Below, one piece after another: positions 14,239-27,704 of a stretch of 44,097 nt of DNA (within the stretch, counting starts at the first letter, position 1; each line of letters opens with the position of its first letter). The position numbers were made by a program, and so were the translations under genes. The notes under the pieces are model-generated. The model saw only the letters and a program-made list of their open reading frames with translations, was not told the DNA's origin and did not search any database. Source of the DNA: a virus; the IMG/VR virus record IMGVR_UViG_3300037088_000515, positions 1 through 44,097 of that record. One strand, given 5' to 3'.

Positions 14239-17200
14239 CTATTCGGCACTGGCCAAATTCAGTCCTTTAAACTTAGATTTAGAGCCATACTGCTTGATTG
14301 GAGACGGGTTAACCGGGCCATTCTGAGGCAGCTTGGGCACTGCTGGGGTAGTAGTTGACTGAGAGGTGCCTGGAACCTGTGTAGAGGGCTTATCGGCGCA
14401 ATTGGGGCAGAGCACACCATTTGTGTCCCTACCATTCTGCATTACCGTAGCTCCACAAACTGGGCAGGCTGCTGTCTTGGCCGAAGCAGTTGGGTGATTC
14501 TGATTAGTTAGCTGAAGTTTCTGAACATCAGCTTCAGCCGCACGACTAAGCCGTTCCGCTGCTCGTTGAACAATCTCTCTGCCCTGACCAGTAGAGGCGA
14601 ATGCTTTTAATGCCTCTTCCTCGGACATTTCAGGATGAGCTTGTTGGAAATCTTTAAGTTCCTTAAAAATAACAAGTAATGGGTAAAAGGCTGTCTTGGC
14701 CGAAGCTTCTTTTTTCTCGCCTTTTTCACAGTTGGGGCAAACAGGTTCCTTCTCTTCCTTACCATAAGGAGAGCAGCTAAAGTCCTTACCACACTTACTG
14801 CACTTTACGAAATTATCTGCACCAAGGAGAAATGATTTCTTGGCGTTGCTGTCCTTTTTATCTTGAATGGAAGATTCAGCGGTTTCGAGTAGCAGAAGCT
14901 GCTTAGATAGGATTTTTTCTACATCTTCAAGCTTGGTTTTCAGCGCAACAAAGGCCTCTCCTACATTCTTGACTAAGGAGGAGTCATTAGCTTCCTGAAC
15001 AACCTTCTTGAACTCAAAGAACTTGGTAGCGATATCGCCCTGAAGAGACTGGGTGAATTTAAGGGCTTTTCGAGTCTCCGTAGTTGTTACATCAGGAAGT
15101 TCTACTGCATTTTTAGCTGAAGCAATCTTGGGCGCATTCAGTTGTTCAACCCTGACGGCCCTGACTATCCGATCCTTACCGTCCACATCACCATGATTGA
15201 AGCCATGTCCAACATAATAAGCGTTGGCGTCATCCAGAGTACCATTAAAGCCAGTAACTAGACTGTTACCATCTTCAAAAGTGACTTTAAATTCATTGCG
15301 CTGTGGAAGAGCTTCAGAAGGAGGGAGGGGTGGAGTGTCTAGTCCAATTCCCCCTCTAAAGTCAGGAACTTGGTTCACATCGTCCAACCCAGCCCTCTTT
15401 TTTAGACCACCTGTTTTCGGAGCCTCCGAAAGGAGGGGCTCGTCGGCTTCATCCGCTGCGGTATTGAGGCCATCGGCTTCTGGAATTCCCTCGTCGCCCA
15501 TAGGCATCGCATCAGGAGCTTCCGTTTCAGGAGGAGCGATGTTAAGAGAATCGACCGAACTGCCACCACCCTCAAGACCCTCATCTACATTCTTACTGTA
15601 GAATTCACCTTCAACTAACTTGTCTTCAACCTTCTTAATGGCCGCAACAAGTTCATCATTGAGGCTAAGAAGGGCACGATCAATTTCTTTTGGCCATGTG
15701 GCTGGGTTGACTGGGTCACCCAAACTGGTCCACTCACTCTTGCAAGCCTCAAGAAGGCTGACAACCACTGAATCAACAGAAGTCTCTTCTTCAGACTCTG
15801 GTTCCTCTGCGGCTCCTCCTGCGGCTGCTGTCTTAGCAGAGGACTTTGTGGTATAATGGCCAGCTAACATTTGATCACAAGCTCTTTGAACAAGACCTGG
15901 AAGAGTGCCAGCGTGTAGCGGTTTATCATTAACGGGAAGAATAACTTCTCTGACACCAAAAGATTTTGATTTAATAATAAGAATGATTTCTGATGGTTCT
16001 CCAGCTAACTCAGAGCCGCCCCTTAGCCCTGCCGAGTATGGAGGGGGTAATAAGTCGGGGCCACGATGATCGGGGCCTCCGGGGCCGTCCATCGCCGTCT
16101 TAGCAGAAGGATTCAGGATTGATGCATACTTGTTGGTGGGTTTGGAGGACTGAGCATCAAACACATCACCAAACGCACTTACCACAGCAACAGCCTCACT
16201 GGCATTGATGATAAATGTTGGCATCTTGCCAGCAAATACACCCTTGTTGAGGCGTTCACCTACCCATGACCCTGATGCCTGAACAATGAAGTCAATCTCT
16301 TCGGCAGTTTTAGGAATAAAGACCTCTAAATTGCCGTTCTTTCGCTTCATTTCGTCCTGCTCTTCAGTCGTAAGCTCAGATAATTCATGACGTGTCTCAC
16401 GAGTGTTGTCGATTGACCACGCAGTGGGAGAGGGATCCACTTTAGCTGGAGTCTGCTTCGATGTATCAAAATTGCCCGCAGCCTTATGCTGAATCTCACG
16501 AGTATTGTCTACCGACCATGCGGAAGGAGCCGGATCAGCATCAGTGTGTGCATCCAACTCTACACGACGATGAGTGCCAGGAAGTTCTGGATTAACCACT
16601 TTTGGAGCGTTATCGGCAGATGGTTTAACCGGCTTTTCATCGGGAATGGGGCGTTTTGGATCAACAAACCCTTCGGGCTGTTCTCCTTCGGTCTTTTCTT
16701 TCTTTGGGGCATCAATTTCCACGGAGGACTCCTCAGCTTTCTTTTTATTTGCAAATGTTCGCTTGCCCTGAACGATGGTTTCAAGTTCATTAACTAAGGC
16801 GGAAGAATTTCCATCCTGAACAAACTGATTAACTGGATTTTGAAGGGCCGTTGGGCCAACCTTTCGAGCAAGTGGAAGAGATTGAACTTTTTGGTTTAAA
16901 TCGGGATCATTTCTATGCTGGGTTAAGTATTGAACCGTCTGTTTGATCAAATCACCAATCCAATCAGCAGTTTTAGCCTTACCATCATCAGAGGCAGCAG
17001 TGCTAGCTGTTGGAATGACTTTAATATTTAGCCTACGAATTAACTCTTGCATAGCTTCAACAAGATCTTTAGCGCGTATTTTAATCTGGGCTCCATCATT
17101 ATCTAAAAACAGAAAGGTTTTCATAGTATCTTCAACACTAGCAGCAGCTTTAGCCGCAGTTTCCTTACCCTTACCCTTACCACATCCTTCACAGCCTTCA

Positions 17201-17346
17201 TTACCACAGGGACAGGTTTTACTAGACTTGACCAATGCAACAGTCTTATTACCGGGAGCATCAATTTCTTCAGCTTCTTGCTGCAATGGCCAATCCTTTT
17301 TATCAGTCTGGTCAAGGGCTCTTTTGTTTAATCTGTTAGAACGCAT
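14239..17346 (-). CDS. Large modular protein with zinc ribbons and repeated KTA linkers (1035 aa)
   Basis: ATG 17346 has AGAGGT upstream. Three cysteine modules are visible: CPCGNEGCEGC near residue 45, CSKCG...CPNC near residue 850, and CPVCG...CPNC near residue 980. Near residues 270-320 a short unit is duplicated (AWSVDNTREIQH, AWSIDNTRETRH). Most of the rest is charged linker sequence with short helical domains. The tripeptide KTA occurs at least five times, often as SAKTA between domains. The protein lies between the collagen-bearing gene and the tail tube gene, so a tail or baseplate structural role is likely from context. No family was recognised. Confidence 0.7.
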   Translation of the reverse strand: MRSNRLNKRALDQTDKKDWPLQQEAEEIDAPGNKTVALVKSSKTCPCGNEGCEGCGKGKGKETAAKAAASVEDTMKTFLFLDNDGAQIKIRAKDLVEAMQELIRRLNIKVIPTASTAASDDGKAKTADWIGDLIKQTVQYLTQHRNDPDLNQKVQSLPLARKVGPTALQNPVNQFVQDGNSSALVNELETIVQGKRTFANKKKAEESSVEIDAPKKEKTEGEQPEGFVDPKRPIPDEKPVKPSADNAPKVVNPELPGTHRRVELDAHTDADPAPSAWSVDNTREIQHKAAGNFDTSKQTPAKVDPSPTAWSIDNTRETRHELSELTTEEQDEMKRKNGNLEVFIPKTAEEIDFIVQASGSWVGERLNKGVFAGKMPTFIINASEAVAVVSAFGDVFDAQSSKPTNKYASILNPSAKTAMDGPGGPDHRGPDLLPPPYSAGLRGGSELAGEPSEIILIIKSKSFGVREVILPVNDKPLHAGTLPGLVQRACDQMLAGHYTTKSSAKTAAAGGAAEEPESEEETSVDSVVVSLLEACKSEWTSLGDPVNPATWPKEIDRALLSLNDELVAAIKKVEDKLVEGEFYSKNVDEGLEGGGSSVDSLNIAPPETEAPDAMPMGDEGIPEADGLNTAADEADEPLLSEAPKTGGLKKRAGLDDVNQVPDFRGGIGLDTPPLPPSEALPQRNEFKVTFEDGNSLVTGFNGTLDDANAYYVGHGFNHGDVDGKDRIVRAVRVEQLNAPKIASAKNAVELPDVTTTETRKALKFTQSLQGDIATKFFEFKKVVQEANDSSLVKNVGEAFVALKTKLEDVEKILSKQLLLLETAESSIQDKKDSNAKKSFLLGADNFVKCSKCGKDFSCSPYGKEEKEPVCPNCEKGEKKEASAKTAFYPLLVIFKELKDFQQAHPEMSEEEALKAFASTGQGREIVQRAAERLSRAAEADVQKLQLTNQNHPTASAKTAACPVCGATVMQNGRDTNGVLCPNCADKPSTQVPGTSQSTTTPAVPKLPQNGPVNPSPIKQYGSKSKFKGLNLASAE

Positions 17347-17357
17347 ATTTTTACCTC

Positions 17358-22431
<5,074 letters not shown>

Positions 22432-22524
22432 GTTTATCTCTCCCTATGGTTGCAATTTTAGATCAAAAGCCCTTTTAATTTCTTCGATTCATTCTAGATT
22501 GGAGAAGTCTTTTCTTTTGCCACT

Positions 22525-22947
22525 TTAATTGGTGCCTAGAATCTTTTTGTCAGTAGGAGTGTCAGGATTGTGCTTAAATCCTTCCCTTGTAACGGCTTCA
22601 AGGGCCTCAGTCCTGCCTTTTTTCTCACTTTCGGGCAGAGGAGCAAATTCGTTGCGCCCCACCATTGACAAACCTACCGAGCCGGATTGTGTTCTGACTT
22701 TCTCCCGAAGCGCATTACGATCAGAAATATCCTGCCAACGGCGATTTGCATCTTTACCAATCGTAATATCAATTTTCTGCTCAGCGAAGTTCTCTGTGAG
22801 AAGACCAACGCTGGAAGGAATGGGTTGAAATTCAGCATCTGCCCCACATTTCGAGCAGGGGATGATTTGCTGAGGGGTTTGGACGGTGGGAATAATTTTT
22901 TCAATCATTACCCCACAAGATGAACACTTATATTCTCTGATGGCCAT
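22525..22947 (-). CDS. FmdB-type zinc-ribbon protein (140 aa)
   Basis: ATG 22947 follows AGGAGA. The N-terminus is a single zinc ribbon: YKCSSCG and PCSKCGADAEF, with CxxC pairs about 21 residues apart, as in FmdB-type regulatory or assembly proteins found in many phages. The rest is charged and helical (RRWQDISDRNALREKVR), with no further motif. It lies between the sheath and the 531-aa structural gene, 11 bp from the latter. The role is unknown; a structural zinc protein or small regulator are both possible. Confidence 0.7.
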   Translation of the reverse strand: MAIREYKCSSCGVMIEKIIPTVQTPQQIIPCSKCGADAEFQPIPSSVGLLTENFAEQKIDITIGKDANRRWQDISDRNALREKVRTQSGSVGLSMVGRNEFAPLPESEKKGRTEALEAVTREGFKHNPDTPTDKKILGTN

Positions 22948-22958
22948 TTAATCTCCTT

Positions 22959-24554
22959 TTAGGCGTAGTATGGAACAAACTGGGCGGCTCCCAGGGTAGT
23001 AAGACGAGGCATAATTACAGGTTTCCCTGGAAAATCGGTTGAGAGGGAATCGACTTCCCCGTAACTTATCTTTATATTGAAATATCCGATTCGGGTGATT
23101 AATGGTAAATAATATTCCCAATCAGCCGCAGCCAAAACATTTAGAGTGAAGGTTGTCGAGGGCGTCACCCCGCTCAAGTCCTTCTGTTCAGTCATTGAAG
23201 CTCTGGAAATCTCAAAAATTGTAAGTCCATTCGCTTCCATATTTTGTCTGCCTTGAACCAGCAGATGAGAACGAATCATGGAAGAAATATCGGAGGCGGT
23301 GAGTCGATCATTGGCCTTTACCCGGATTTCAAAGCTAACATTCTCTTTTGATCCATAAACCTCATAAGTCTCAGTCAAATTAGGAGACACCATAATGGCA
23401 CACTGGTCTCCTACATTGACCATATCCCCGATTCCGATAGTAAGACCATCTATGATATTTTTGTTTGCGGAAAGTTTCTTCGCAACCACACTACTCTGAC
23501 CAGAGTCAATCCGAACTTCCCAAATAATCTTTTCTCCAGGCTGTAGGAGATTTTTTAACCAAACAGAACCATCTCCAGCCACTACCAAGTTGGTTGCGGT
23601 ATAAACTGGTCCAAAAGAGGAACGAAGAACAACCTGACCCACTGCCACGGACTCATCCGCCGATAGGAGGGGGACGGGGAGTAAATTTTCACTAGCTACA
23701 ACCGGAGTGATAATCGGGTCTGCTGGGGCGGTAAATGTTCCAGTCAAGGTGGAGCCGATGGGAGCCCATTGTGAAAGCTGAATCAACGAGGGGGAGACAA
23801 ATTGAAAATCAATGTTATTGCGTAATTCATAACCATCTTGGTCAATAATACTAAACTTAGAGAAGTTTGACATTGGCAACGTAACAATCTGATTACCACC
23901 AATAGTAGATTGAGCTAAAATGCAAGAAGTTTGCCGAACATACCAAAAATCCACATTGGGGACAAGCAGGCCGCTAGAAGTTTTAAGTCTCAGAGGCTGT
24001 TCGGTGGTATAAGAGGTAATGTACATCACCGAACCTTGAATAACGAAGGAAATGGTAGGATCGACCGGAGCAACTGTTAGCGGATCAATTGTTGAAGAGA
24101 AATATATGCCCGAACCCGCCCCCACGGGGGTCTTTCCGGTTGCCCAAGTATAAGTCTGGACCGTCAGGCCTACTTCTCTGGTTCCCTCATCCACCGAATC
24201 CACATTAAGGTAATAGACACCGGGTTGAGGAGTAATTAGCACACTTTGAGAGGTGCGATTGTTGGTCAAAATCTTATTTTCCTGAACCCAGTCAATAAAA
24301 ACCCCATCAAAACCCTCTAATTTGGCCAAAACAGTGTGTCCATGCTCCGTACACATAAAATAATCAGGGCTAAGGCGGTTACCCGCTGCGGTTACGTTGC
24401 TTATTTGGACCTGGAGATCCCCCCACTGGATCAAATTGGAGGCCTGTACAAACACATCCCCACCCATGTTTTTAAAGCGGGGATTGCGATTTACGATACT
24501 CCGAAGTTCACGAAGGAGATAAGTGGAGAGGTTTTCGCCTGTGAGGTCTAACAA
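22959..24554 (-). CDS. Beta-rich virion structural protein (531 aa)
   Basis: The start is TTG 24554, with AGAGG about 7 bases upstream. There is no ATG near. After a short helical start (LLRELRSIVNRNPRF), the sequence is almost entirely beta-strand-like, with Ig-like stretches (residues about 40-330). A GDMVNVGDQCAIMVSP turn and a C-terminal domain with helices (TASDISSMIRSHLLVQGRQN) and a final strand region follow. No membrane or enzyme motif is visible. Its place between connector-like genes and the sheath suggests a neck, tail-completion or baseplate protein. I cannot name the family. Confidence 0.65.
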   Translation of the reverse strand: MLDLTGENLSTYLLRELRSIVNRNPRFKNMGGDVFVQASNLIQWGDLQVQISNVTAAGNRLSPDYFMCTEHGHTVLAKLEGFDGVFIDWVQENKILTNNRTSQSVLITPQPGVYYLNVDSVDEGTREVGLTVQTYTWATGKTPVGAGSGIYFSSTIDPLTVAPVDPTISFVIQGSVMYITSYTTEQPLRLKTSSGLLVPNVDFWYVRQTSCILAQSTIGGNQIVTLPMSNFSKFSIIDQDGYELRNNIDFQFVSPSLIQLSQWAPIGSTLTGTFTAPADPIITPVVASENLLPVPLLSADESVAVGQVVLRSSFGPVYTATNLVVAGDGSVWLKNLLQPGEKIIWEVRIDSGQSSVVAKKLSANKNIIDGLTIGIGDMVNVGDQCAIMVSPNLTETYEVYGSKENVSFEIRVKANDRLTASDISSMIRSHLLVQGRQNMEANGLTIFEISRASMTEQKDLSGVTPSTTFTLNVLAAADWEYYLPLITRIGYFNIKISYGEVDSLSTDFPGKPVIMPRLTTLGAAQFVPYYA

Positions 24555-24564
24555 ATTTCACCTC

Positions 24565-24948
24565 TTAGTTGTATACAACCCCAGGAATAGGTGCAGGCAC
24601 TTTTACGTTAACCGGCTCAACCCACATAGCGATGCTGCGTCTCACATCATTGGTAGTGATATTGGCAATTTGCCGAGGATACCAACGATTCTCGATTCCA
24701 ATTCGACCATCCCATTCATAATCAGTAATGAGCCACTGGGAACCGTCATGAGCCTCAAAAACGGCTCCTGGAATTAGATAAGTGAAGAAATCCGCATCTC
24801 CCTCAATGGGGCTGAGCGGATTTGGCATCTGAGTTTGAACACCGGGAGAAGACTGAGCAAATTGACTAGTTGCGTCCATTGCGGGTGCAGCCTCTTCACA
24901 GATATCAACTTTATCAGCTATAAGGGCGGCGAGTTTCTTTGAATCCAT
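24565..24948 (-). CDS. Hypothetical structural-region protein (127 aa)
   Basis: ATG 24948 has AGAGG upstream. The first 50 residues are helical and then disordered. Residues about 50-115 form a small beta domain with aromatic strands (DGSQWLITDYEWDGRIG, then MWVEPVNVKVP). It lies 10 bp before the 531-aa gene. The composition resembles small head-tail joining proteins, but no diagnostic motif is visible. Confidence 0.6.
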   Translation of the reverse strand: MDSKKLAALIADKVDICEEAAPAMDATSQFAQSSPGVQTQMPNPLSPIEGDADFFTYLIPGAVFEAHDGSQWLITDYEWDGRIGIENRWYPRQIANITTNDVRRSIAMWVEPVNVKVPAPIPGVVYN

Positions 24949-25000
24949 GGCTAACCTCTATGATAGGAGATGGAAAGTTATTTTTTAAGGCCGGTGCCGA

Positions 25001-25408
25001 TTATTTTCCCTCACTCCATTTCCTCGCTTGCGTTTTGTTTAGTTTCAGCACATCCTGAGCATACTCGTAGGCCCAATGTGGGCTCGTCCGAATCATAGGC
25101 TCCGCCTCCGGCCATCTCTGTTTCATCACATACAAAGCATAACCGTAGGCCCAATGTGGGCTCGTCCGAATCATAGGCTCCGCCTCCGGCCATCTCTGTT
25201 TCATCACATACAAAGCATAACCGTAGGCATACTGTGGATCAGTCCGAATCATAGGCTCCGCCTCCGGCCATCTTTGTTTCATTACCTTCACAGCATACAG
25301 ATAGGCCCGGTGTGGGTCAGTCATCACCCTTGATTCTAAAGCCCGCCAAAGTGGTTTAGAATGAAGCTTTGTGTCGGATAAACTTTCAATGATATTGGTT
25401 GTGAGCAC
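25001..25408 (-). CDS. Tandem-repeat protein, RWPEAEP type (135 aa)
   Basis: The start is GTG 25408 with AAGGA nine bases upstream. After about 28 residues the protein consists of four 26-residue units with the core AYxYAxxVMKQRWPEAEPMI. Units 2-4 are almost identical, and the last ends in a degenerate copy (AYEYAQDVLKLNKTQARKW). Similar YA...RWPEAE repeats occur in many phage and bacterial proteins of unknown function and probably form helical hairpins. It lies inside the structural block between two virion genes, which is an odd place for an accessory repeat protein. Confidence 0.75.
   Translation of the reverse strand: MLTTNIIESLSDTKLHSKPLWRALESRVMTDPHRAYLYAVKVMKQRWPEAEPMIRTDPQYAYGYALYVMKQRWPEAEPMIRTSPHWAYGYALYVMKQRWPEAEPMIRTSPHWAYEYAQDVLKLNKTQARKWSEGK
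25067..25316 (-). repeat. Tandem 78-bp repeat within the RWPEAEP gene
   Basis: The string GTAGGC recurs at 25067, 25145 and 25223, exactly 78 bp apart, and a diverged fourth copy follows. The first two copies are identical over essentially the whole unit, so they look like a recent duplication. This makes the locus prone to copy-number change. Confidence 0.85.
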
Positions 25409-25435
25409 TTGAATGATCCTTAGCGGGGATGAATA

Positions 25436-26785
25436 TTAGGTTTCAATGTTGCCGAAGACAATTGTGCGCCCCTTAGGCTTCTTCTCATTATCCCACTGCT
25501 TATCCGGATTATCGGTCGGATCGGTGAGCGGTTCCGCCGGAAGTTCACGTTTTTCAACAAAACGAGGATCATAAGTTTTGATTGGCAGAACTGGTGGCTG
25601 TGGCGATACTAAAGGAATCTGGTATCGGGTATCATTGGCACCCAAAAGGTTGACATTGAAGTCTTGCTGCACCAAAACCCCACGGGGAGATTTATAAACC
25701 GGATCAGAGATGACCAGACGCTCCCCATTGCGGCGAACAATGAAATCACCAGCCTGAATCATGGGGGTGGGTCCAAGGTAGGAGCGACTTGAACGTTCAA
25801 CTTTTACACCACCTTCATTTATGGTTCGGGTTGCCGCTACATCCGGATCAATGAATAACATCTCATAGGGGCCATAGTAACCTCCGATGATCCCGGTCTC
25901 GTAACACGCATCACATCCAGTCCTGGGCTCACCGTTGGCAACCAGACAGCCGCAGGGGGTTCCTTTTGTGCGTCTAATCATCAGATTAGCCGGTTCACCG
26001 GATTGCTCGAAAATAAAAGCATTTCTTCGAACCATTTCGGCAAGCATGTAGTCCATGCTATCAATTTCATAGGTGGTTTTCATCTCACTACCGAAGAACC
26101 CAGGTTTATGAGCCTCATATCCCCCGGCCATGACCGGAACCACCGTGTAGAATGTCCTCGTTCCTGCTGGCCCAGCCAAATAGATGTCCACATAGTTCAA
26201 CAAGGAATGATAAGTAATGGTTACGACCCTAGAAGTAATCTGATTGGGAATAAAATCAGTTGTGGGAAGAATCGTGACCGACCCTCCTCCGGTCACACCA
26301 TATTGCTGAATGTAAATCAACGCTTCCTGGCCATCCACCCTGGCAACCGGGACAAACTCACCATCTATAGTGAGTTGAACGTCAGCGGGGTTGTTTGCTA
26401 CGGTAGGATGTCGCTTGGGGACCGGGGTGGACCAGATGGGGGCAGTGGGAATCTTGAATACATATGAGCCATCCCCACCAAAACTTACCCAATCGGTGGG
26501 TTGAACCGTGTAAGTAACGGTCTGGTAGGTAGTCTGATCCCGATAAAAGGGAATTGGCAGAGGATCTGTAGAATTTAAGCGTGTCCATGCGGTAGGAAAA
26601 TCGAATGCTCTATATATATTGTAGCCGACTACATTTTTCTCGTCCAAATTGGTCCAACGGATGTCCCTGGAACCATTATAGCTGGAATTAAGGACAATCA
26701 GATTCTGAATCATTAAAGGATGCTCTGTATGCATATGCATAACAGGCCTGTGGTCTTCTGGATGATGGAAATGAAGTTCTGCCAT
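25436..26785 (-). CDS. Virion structural protein with zinc-like CxCx..CxxC site (449 aa)
   Basis: ATG 26785 has GGGA upstream. After a His-rich start, residues about 35-110 look like a fibronectin-III-type domain (DIRWTNLDEKNVVGYNIYR). A second beta domain follows (residues about 125-230). Near residue 280 TPCGCLVANGEPRTGCDACY, followed by ETGIIGGYYGP, gives four cysteines suited to one zinc, a pattern known in phage neck-like proteins. A beta domain with RRNGERLVIS and a charged tail end the protein. Its place beside the connector-like gene suggests a head-tail joining or neck role, inferred from context. Confidence 0.65.
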   Translation of the reverse strand: MAELHFHHPEDHRPVMHMHTEHPLMIQNLIVLNSSYNGSRDIRWTNLDEKNVVGYNIYRAFDFPTAWTRLNSTDPLPIPFYRDQTTYQTVTYTVQPTDWVSFGGDGSYVFKIPTAPIWSTPVPKRHPTVANNPADVQLTIDGEFVPVARVDGQEALIYIQQYGVTGGGSVTILPTTDFIPNQITSRVVTITYHSLLNYVDIYLAGPAGTRTFYTVVPVMAGGYEAHKPGFFGSEMKTTYEIDSMDYMLAEMVRRNAFIFEQSGEPANLMIRRTKGTPCGCLVANGEPRTGCDACYETGIIGGYYGPYEMLFIDPDVAATRTINEGGVKVERSSRSYLGPTPMIQAGDFIVRRNGERLVISDPVYKSPRGVLVQQDFNVNLLGANDTRYQIPLVSPQPPVLPIKTYDPRFVEKRELPAEPLTDPTDNPDKQWDNEKKPKGRTIVFGNIET

Positions 26786-26788
26786 GAA

Positions 26789-27652
26789 TTATCCCAGGAG
26801 CCAGCGGCTCTGACGAAGGCCAACGGATTGTGGACGATTGGCAGTAATGAGGGGAGCCCACACCTGGAACTCTGCGTCATAAGCTTGTGCCAAGTTTTGG
26901 TATGTTGCAGACTTATTAATATCTAATGAAACTCCATTAAGGCTGTAACCAAATTCCTCAGCGGCCCAACGAGCCCCTTCGGTAGATAAACATTTCGCTG
27001 CGGCCCCGAGAACGGCGGCTTCGCCCCAATCGGACCCGCCTCGTGTGACCGGCAAGGTGTCAATCGTATAGGAATACCAGTTCATGGGATTCCAGGTGTT
27101 CAATTGGGCAATAGACAATCTAAGCATCCTTATAATAGTGCTGTCCTCCCAGATAAATCCAACTCTTGAGGTGTAGCCTGCGACTGTCTTAGCCGGGGTG
27201 GGTGGTCTGAAATGGTAATTACGGTCTGGATTGGTATCGGAAAGAAGTTCCCGAACCTTCATGACCAACTCAGCGGTCTGGGGAGTCACGCCTGGACGCA
27301 TGGAAAGATAGACGGACATCGCTTCGACCGAATTGGTGGGAGGATTGAACTCCACAACCTCAAAATCCTCATAAATGGTAGTAAGAGGGTCAGCGATATT
27401 TTGAGCGACATACCAAACCAGCTTGAATCGGCCATTCCAGATAGTCGGAATGGCCATCTGAACATAATAAACCCCAACCCATCTCATCTGAGGAGTCTGG
27501 TTAGGCTGACTCATGAGCGTTTCGACATCGTTTACCAGACTGAAGATGCTGTAACTGATTGAAGCGGGGGTGAAAGGCACACCCCGTTCATCTCGGATAG
27601 TGATGCTGAGATCCCCAGCCCCTAATTGTTTTCCTGCGGCAATGGCCAACAT
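26789..27652 (-). CDS. Head-tail connector/neck-like protein (287 aa)
   Basis: ATG 27652 follows GAGGAT. Residues about 15-110 form a beta domain beginning DLSITIRDERGVPFTP. Residues about 120-280 are helical and carry the pattern of phage connector-type proteins: W-DSTI-RML-LSIAQLN, a GAAAKCLSTEGARW helix, and EFGYSLNGVSLDINKSATY. It is the first gene of the leftward structural unit and starts 52 bp from the divergent helicase gene. No precise homologue can be named by eye. Confidence 0.6.
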   Translation of the reverse strand: MLAIAAGKQLGAGDLSITIRDERGVPFTPASISYSIFSLVNDVETLMSQPNQTPQMRWVGVYYVQMAIPTIWNGRFKLVWYVAQNIADPLTTIYEDFEVVEFNPPTNSVEAMSVYLSMRPGVTPQTAELVMKVRELLSDTNPDRNYHFRPPTPAKTVAGYTSRVGFIWEDSTIIRMLRLSIAQLNTWNPMNWYSYTIDTLPVTRGGSDWGEAAVLGAAAKCLSTEGARWAAEEFGYSLNGVSLDINKSATYQNLAQAYDAEFQVWAPLITANRPQSVGLRQSRWLLG

Positions 27653-27704
27653 AATGAATCCTCACCAAAGACTTGGATAGACGAAATTTCGGGTAATATT
27701 CCAT

